Assembly (NCBI GenBank): GCA_947564765.1
Contig: CANODN010000104.1
Coordinates: 1 to 7,103, forward strand
Origin: an uncultured Roseburia sp.
GTDB lineage: Bacteria; Bacillota; Clostridia; Lachnospirales; Lachnospiraceae
Direction: 5' to 3'
DNA length: 7,103 bases
Shown one piece after another: positions 5,521-7,103 of the stretch (its first letter is position 1; each line of letters opens with the position of its first letter). The translations under genes were made by a program, and so were the position numbers. The notes under the pieces are model-generated. The model made no database searches. It was not told where the DNA came from and saw nothing but the letters and a program-made list of their open reading frames with translations.

Positions 5521-6261
5521 AACGGATTTCACTCCTTCCCTGATATGCTCATATTTTCTTGCAATATGTTCTATGACCTTATTCGTCATATCAATAATTG
5601 TACATTTTGTGTACTCACTAATCAGCTCTGCATTTAAATATTCTTCCAGCCTGTTTTTTATCTTCTCATATTCTTCTTTCAAAGCATTCCGTTTTTCTAT
5701 ATCTTTATCGTACTCATCAAACCGGTTCTCATAAGAAAAAATATAAAACGGAATCAAAAACAAGAGTCCTTTATCAAAAATTTCATCTATTGAATAATAC
5801 TGTGATTTCATGACAAAAATATCATACCTGACAACACCTCCCGGCGTCGTAATTTCGATATTCATCTTATCCGGTGTAGATGCATTGCACCTTAAAAACA
5901 ATACTGCCGAATGTGGCAAAGTAACTTTCAGAGTGTTTTCCAGAATCACACCTTCATCCAGGGCAATCTGCGTATCATATTCAAAAAAACGAACCAGCAT
6001 GCTGTTATCTGCACTACTCTGGCATTCCCAGTGATATTTTTTCTCTTCTGCGCCAACAATTTTGAAACTTGTATCGGTGATTCTCTCTTCTTCATTTCCA
6101 TTCTGCCGGTTCAAAAAATGTTCATTGGGTGAAAATATGATTTTCTCTCTTCCTGTATAATTCTCGCCAAACACTTCATTAATCAACGGTATCATTAAAC
6201 TGCTGCAGTCATTGAGTAATGTACGAAACACATCATCATAGGGTGTATTTACCAGGCTCAT
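5314..6261 (-). CDS. rpn: Rpn-family PD-(D/E)XK nuclease (transposase-like)
   Basis: A 315-residue member of the Rpn (recombination-promoting nuclease / putative transposase) group of PD-(D/E)XK nucleases. Family members are DNA nucleases, and some act as toxins in phage defence. The N-terminal NTPYDDVFRTLLND is typical of the family. The candidate active site is D63 (RITDTSF) with E79-C-Q81 (YHWECQSS), the D...ExQ form of the motif. FYIFSYENRFDEY and a charged helical stretch (about 182-215) follow. Three GIRE units occupy about 264-275. The C-terminus (277-315) is a small helical domain. Start is ATG with GAGG eight bases upstream, and stop is TAA. It sits alone between unrelated metabolic genes, as expected for a mobile or accessory gene. 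I see no terminal inverted repeats. Length and catalytic residues look intact, so it is probably functional. Confidence 0.85.
   Translation of the reverse strand: MSLVNTPYDDVFRTLLNDCSSLMIPLINEVFGENYTGREKIIFSPNEHFLNRQNGNEEERITDTSFKIVGAEEKKYHWECQSSADNSMLVRFFEYDTQIALDEGVILENTLKVTLPHSAVLFLRCNASTPDKMNIEITTPGGVVRYDIFVMKSQYYSIDEIFDKGLLFLIPFYIFSYENRFDEYDKDIEKRNALKEEYEKIKNRLEEYLNAELISEYTKCTIIDMTNKVIEHIARKYEHIREGVKSVMGGKVLEYEAKTIRNEGIREGIREGIREGKLEQLFDLVRDNLLSIKDAALCAKLTEEAFKEKMQSYNR
5435..5470 (-). repeat. three in-frame 12-bp repeats coding Gly-Ile-Arg-Glu
   Basis: The plus strand reads CCTTCACGTATT at 5435-5446 and 5447-5458, and CCCTCACGTATT at 5459-5470. A more degraded unit may follow at 5471-5482. 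On the coding strand each encodes Glu-Gly-Ile-Arg in register. Because the unit is 12 bp, gain or loss of copies by strand slippage keeps the frame and only changes the length of the linker before the C-terminal domain. Confidence 0.9.
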
Positions 6262-6413
6262 GCGCTTTTCCTCATCTGTCGTTTATCATCGTATTTTTCT
6301 TTTATCTTATCATCATTTGTCATAAATTTCAACCAACGGAACCATTTCGCCTTTTTCATAATATAACTATTCAAACTTTAACTTCATAGTTTTATTTAAT
6401 GCCTACAAAAACA
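6262..6413. other. AT-rich intergenic region upstream of rpn
   Basis: This stretch of about 150 bp separates the PLD-like gene from rpn. It carries the candidate rpn promoter. Near the PLD stop it also has a dyad, AACTAT with ATAGTT, around a 15-base loop (about 6366-6392). The stem is only six A/T-rich pairs, so I do not call it a terminator. No additional small gene with a convincing ribosome site was seen. Confidence 0.5.
6304..6332 (-). promoter_or_regulatory. candidate promoter for rpn
   Basis: On the minus strand, TTGAAA (6332-6327) is followed after 17 bases by TAAGAT (6309-6304). The -35 matches at five of six positions and the -10 at four of six. It would give a leader of roughly 35 nt before the rpn ATG at 6261. 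The AT-rich surroundings raise the chance of coincidental matches. Confidence 0.4.
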
Positions 6414-7103
6414 TCACAGCAAATGCCGAATCAAAATTGTCACAACACGCAGTATCCCATAATAAACTTTTTTCCCAAAAGAAAGCTCCCTTGGCTGATA
6501 CGCCGCTCCATCCTCATAGGTTCCATCCGGATACACATGCCGGCTCATCTCTTTATCCCGTTCTGCATCATCCCGAAGCGCTCCATTTAACTGTCTGCAG
6601 TCAACAGCCAGCATCATTTCCGTATCCAGATAAACACTCCGCATATCCAGATTAAAGGAACCCACTATGCTGAGACGATCGTCTACCAAAATGGTTTTGG
6701 TATGACCCGACTGTCCGCCCAAAAATTCATAGATTTTAATTCCCGTTTTCCTGATTTTTTTCTTTTGATTCAGATAATCCGTACAGCCCCAAGGATTTGC
6801 CCCGTTTTCTACTGCATTGATAATTAGTTCTGTATCTGTAGTGGCACACAACTCCTCTAAATCTTTGTACATATCCTTGCCGCAGATGATGTACGGCGTC
6901 TGAATAACAACCTGCTCTCCCTGCAGCATTAACTGATGCAGCATATACCAGAGATTCGGTTTCTTATTCACCGGCTCTGTCTGACTGGTCAGAAGCGTAA
7001 TCTGATTTGTTTCTATGGTATGTTTCTCATAATCCGTATTGGTAAATGCCTGAGGACAGGTTTCTTTCAGTTCTTTGCAATATTCAAGCAGCGCATTCAT
7101 CTT
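6414..7103 (-). CDS. phospholipase D-superfamily protein, cardiolipin synthase-like (5' end missing)
   Basis: The frame is open to the window edge. A codon precedes the first ATG (7100-7098) and no ribosome site can be seen, so this is the C-terminal portion of a longer protein. It contains one complete HKD motif, H-T-K-x4-D (counting from that Met: H133, K135, D140), followed by GSFNLDMRS and the glutamate of LDTEMML. This arrangement is typical of the second HKD half of bacterial cardiolipin synthases, and GSFN-LD-RS resembles the ClsC/YmdC branch. The first HKD half should lie upstream, since such proteins usually run to about 450-520 residues. A short hydrophobic C-terminus (about 213-228, YYGILRVVTILIRHLL) could touch the membrane. 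Probable role: phosphatidyl transfer in cardiolipin or related phospholipid metabolism. Another phosphodiesterase activity is not excluded. Stop is TGA. Confidence 0.8.
   Translation of the reverse strand, partial: KMNALLEYCKELKETCPQAFTNTDYEKHTIETNQITLLTSQTEPVNKKPNLWYMLHQLMLQGEQVVIQTPYIICGKDMYKDLEELCATTDTELIINAVENGANPWGCTDYLNQKKKIRKTGIKIYEFLGGQSGHTKTILVDDRLSIVGSFNLDMRSVYLDTEMMLAVDCRQLNGALRDDAERDKEMSRHVYPDGTYEDGAAYQPRELSFGKKVYYGILRVVTILIRHLL

Noticed and set aside
5314..6261. A complete insertion sequence around the transposase-like Rpn gene.
   Set aside because: I could not find terminal inverted repeats or a target duplication in 5256-5313 or 6262-6413. Rpn genes normally lack such ends.
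6366..6392. A terminator after the PLD-like gene from AACTAT/ATAGTT pairing.
   Set aside because: Six A/T-rich pairs around a 15-base loop are unlikely to stop transcription.

Overview
The window looks like a chromosomal segment from a low-to-moderate G+C Firmicute, most likely a gut-type member of the Lachnospiraceae (Blautia/Dorea-like). The reasons are AGGAGG-type ribosome binding sites, an ECF sigma factor paired with a DUF4179 anti-sigma factor, the protein styles of Pyk and MalQ, and an Rpn nuclease with a GIRE-repeat tail. This placement rests on recognising protein families, not on a search. Every recognisable gene lies on the minus strand, so transcription runs from position 7103 towards 1.

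Layout in transcription order. (a) 7103-6414: the C-terminal part of a phospholipase D-superfamily (cardiolipin synthase C-like) protein whose 5' end is outside the window. (b) 6261-5314: an Rpn-family PD-(D/E)XK nuclease with its own candidate promoter and a possible internal start for a short C-terminal product. (c) 5255-3759: malQ, 4-alpha-glucanotransferase, followed by a strong intrinsic terminator. (d) 3583-1839: a two-gene ECF sigma / anti-sigma operon. It has a TGTAAC-N16-CGAC promoter of ECF (SigX-like) type, a GTG start, a TTG start and a 4-bp overlap. (e) 1838-1537: a 302-bp non-coding stretch with a good sigma-A-type promoter and three tandem 52-bp imperfect-hairpin repeats, all inside the predicted pyk 5' leader. 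(f) 1536-121: pyk, pyruvate kinase. (g) 16-1: the first codons of another minus-strand gene.

Functionally this is mostly housekeeping carbon metabolism (maltodextrin disproportionation and the last step of glycolysis), with a cell-envelope stress regulator, a phospholipid enzyme and a mobile-type nuclease between them. I do not see a complete new multi-gene system. The points most worth following up are the repeat array in the pyk leader, the candidate gene-within-a-gene in the Rpn locus, and the probable autoregulatory promoter of the ECF operon.
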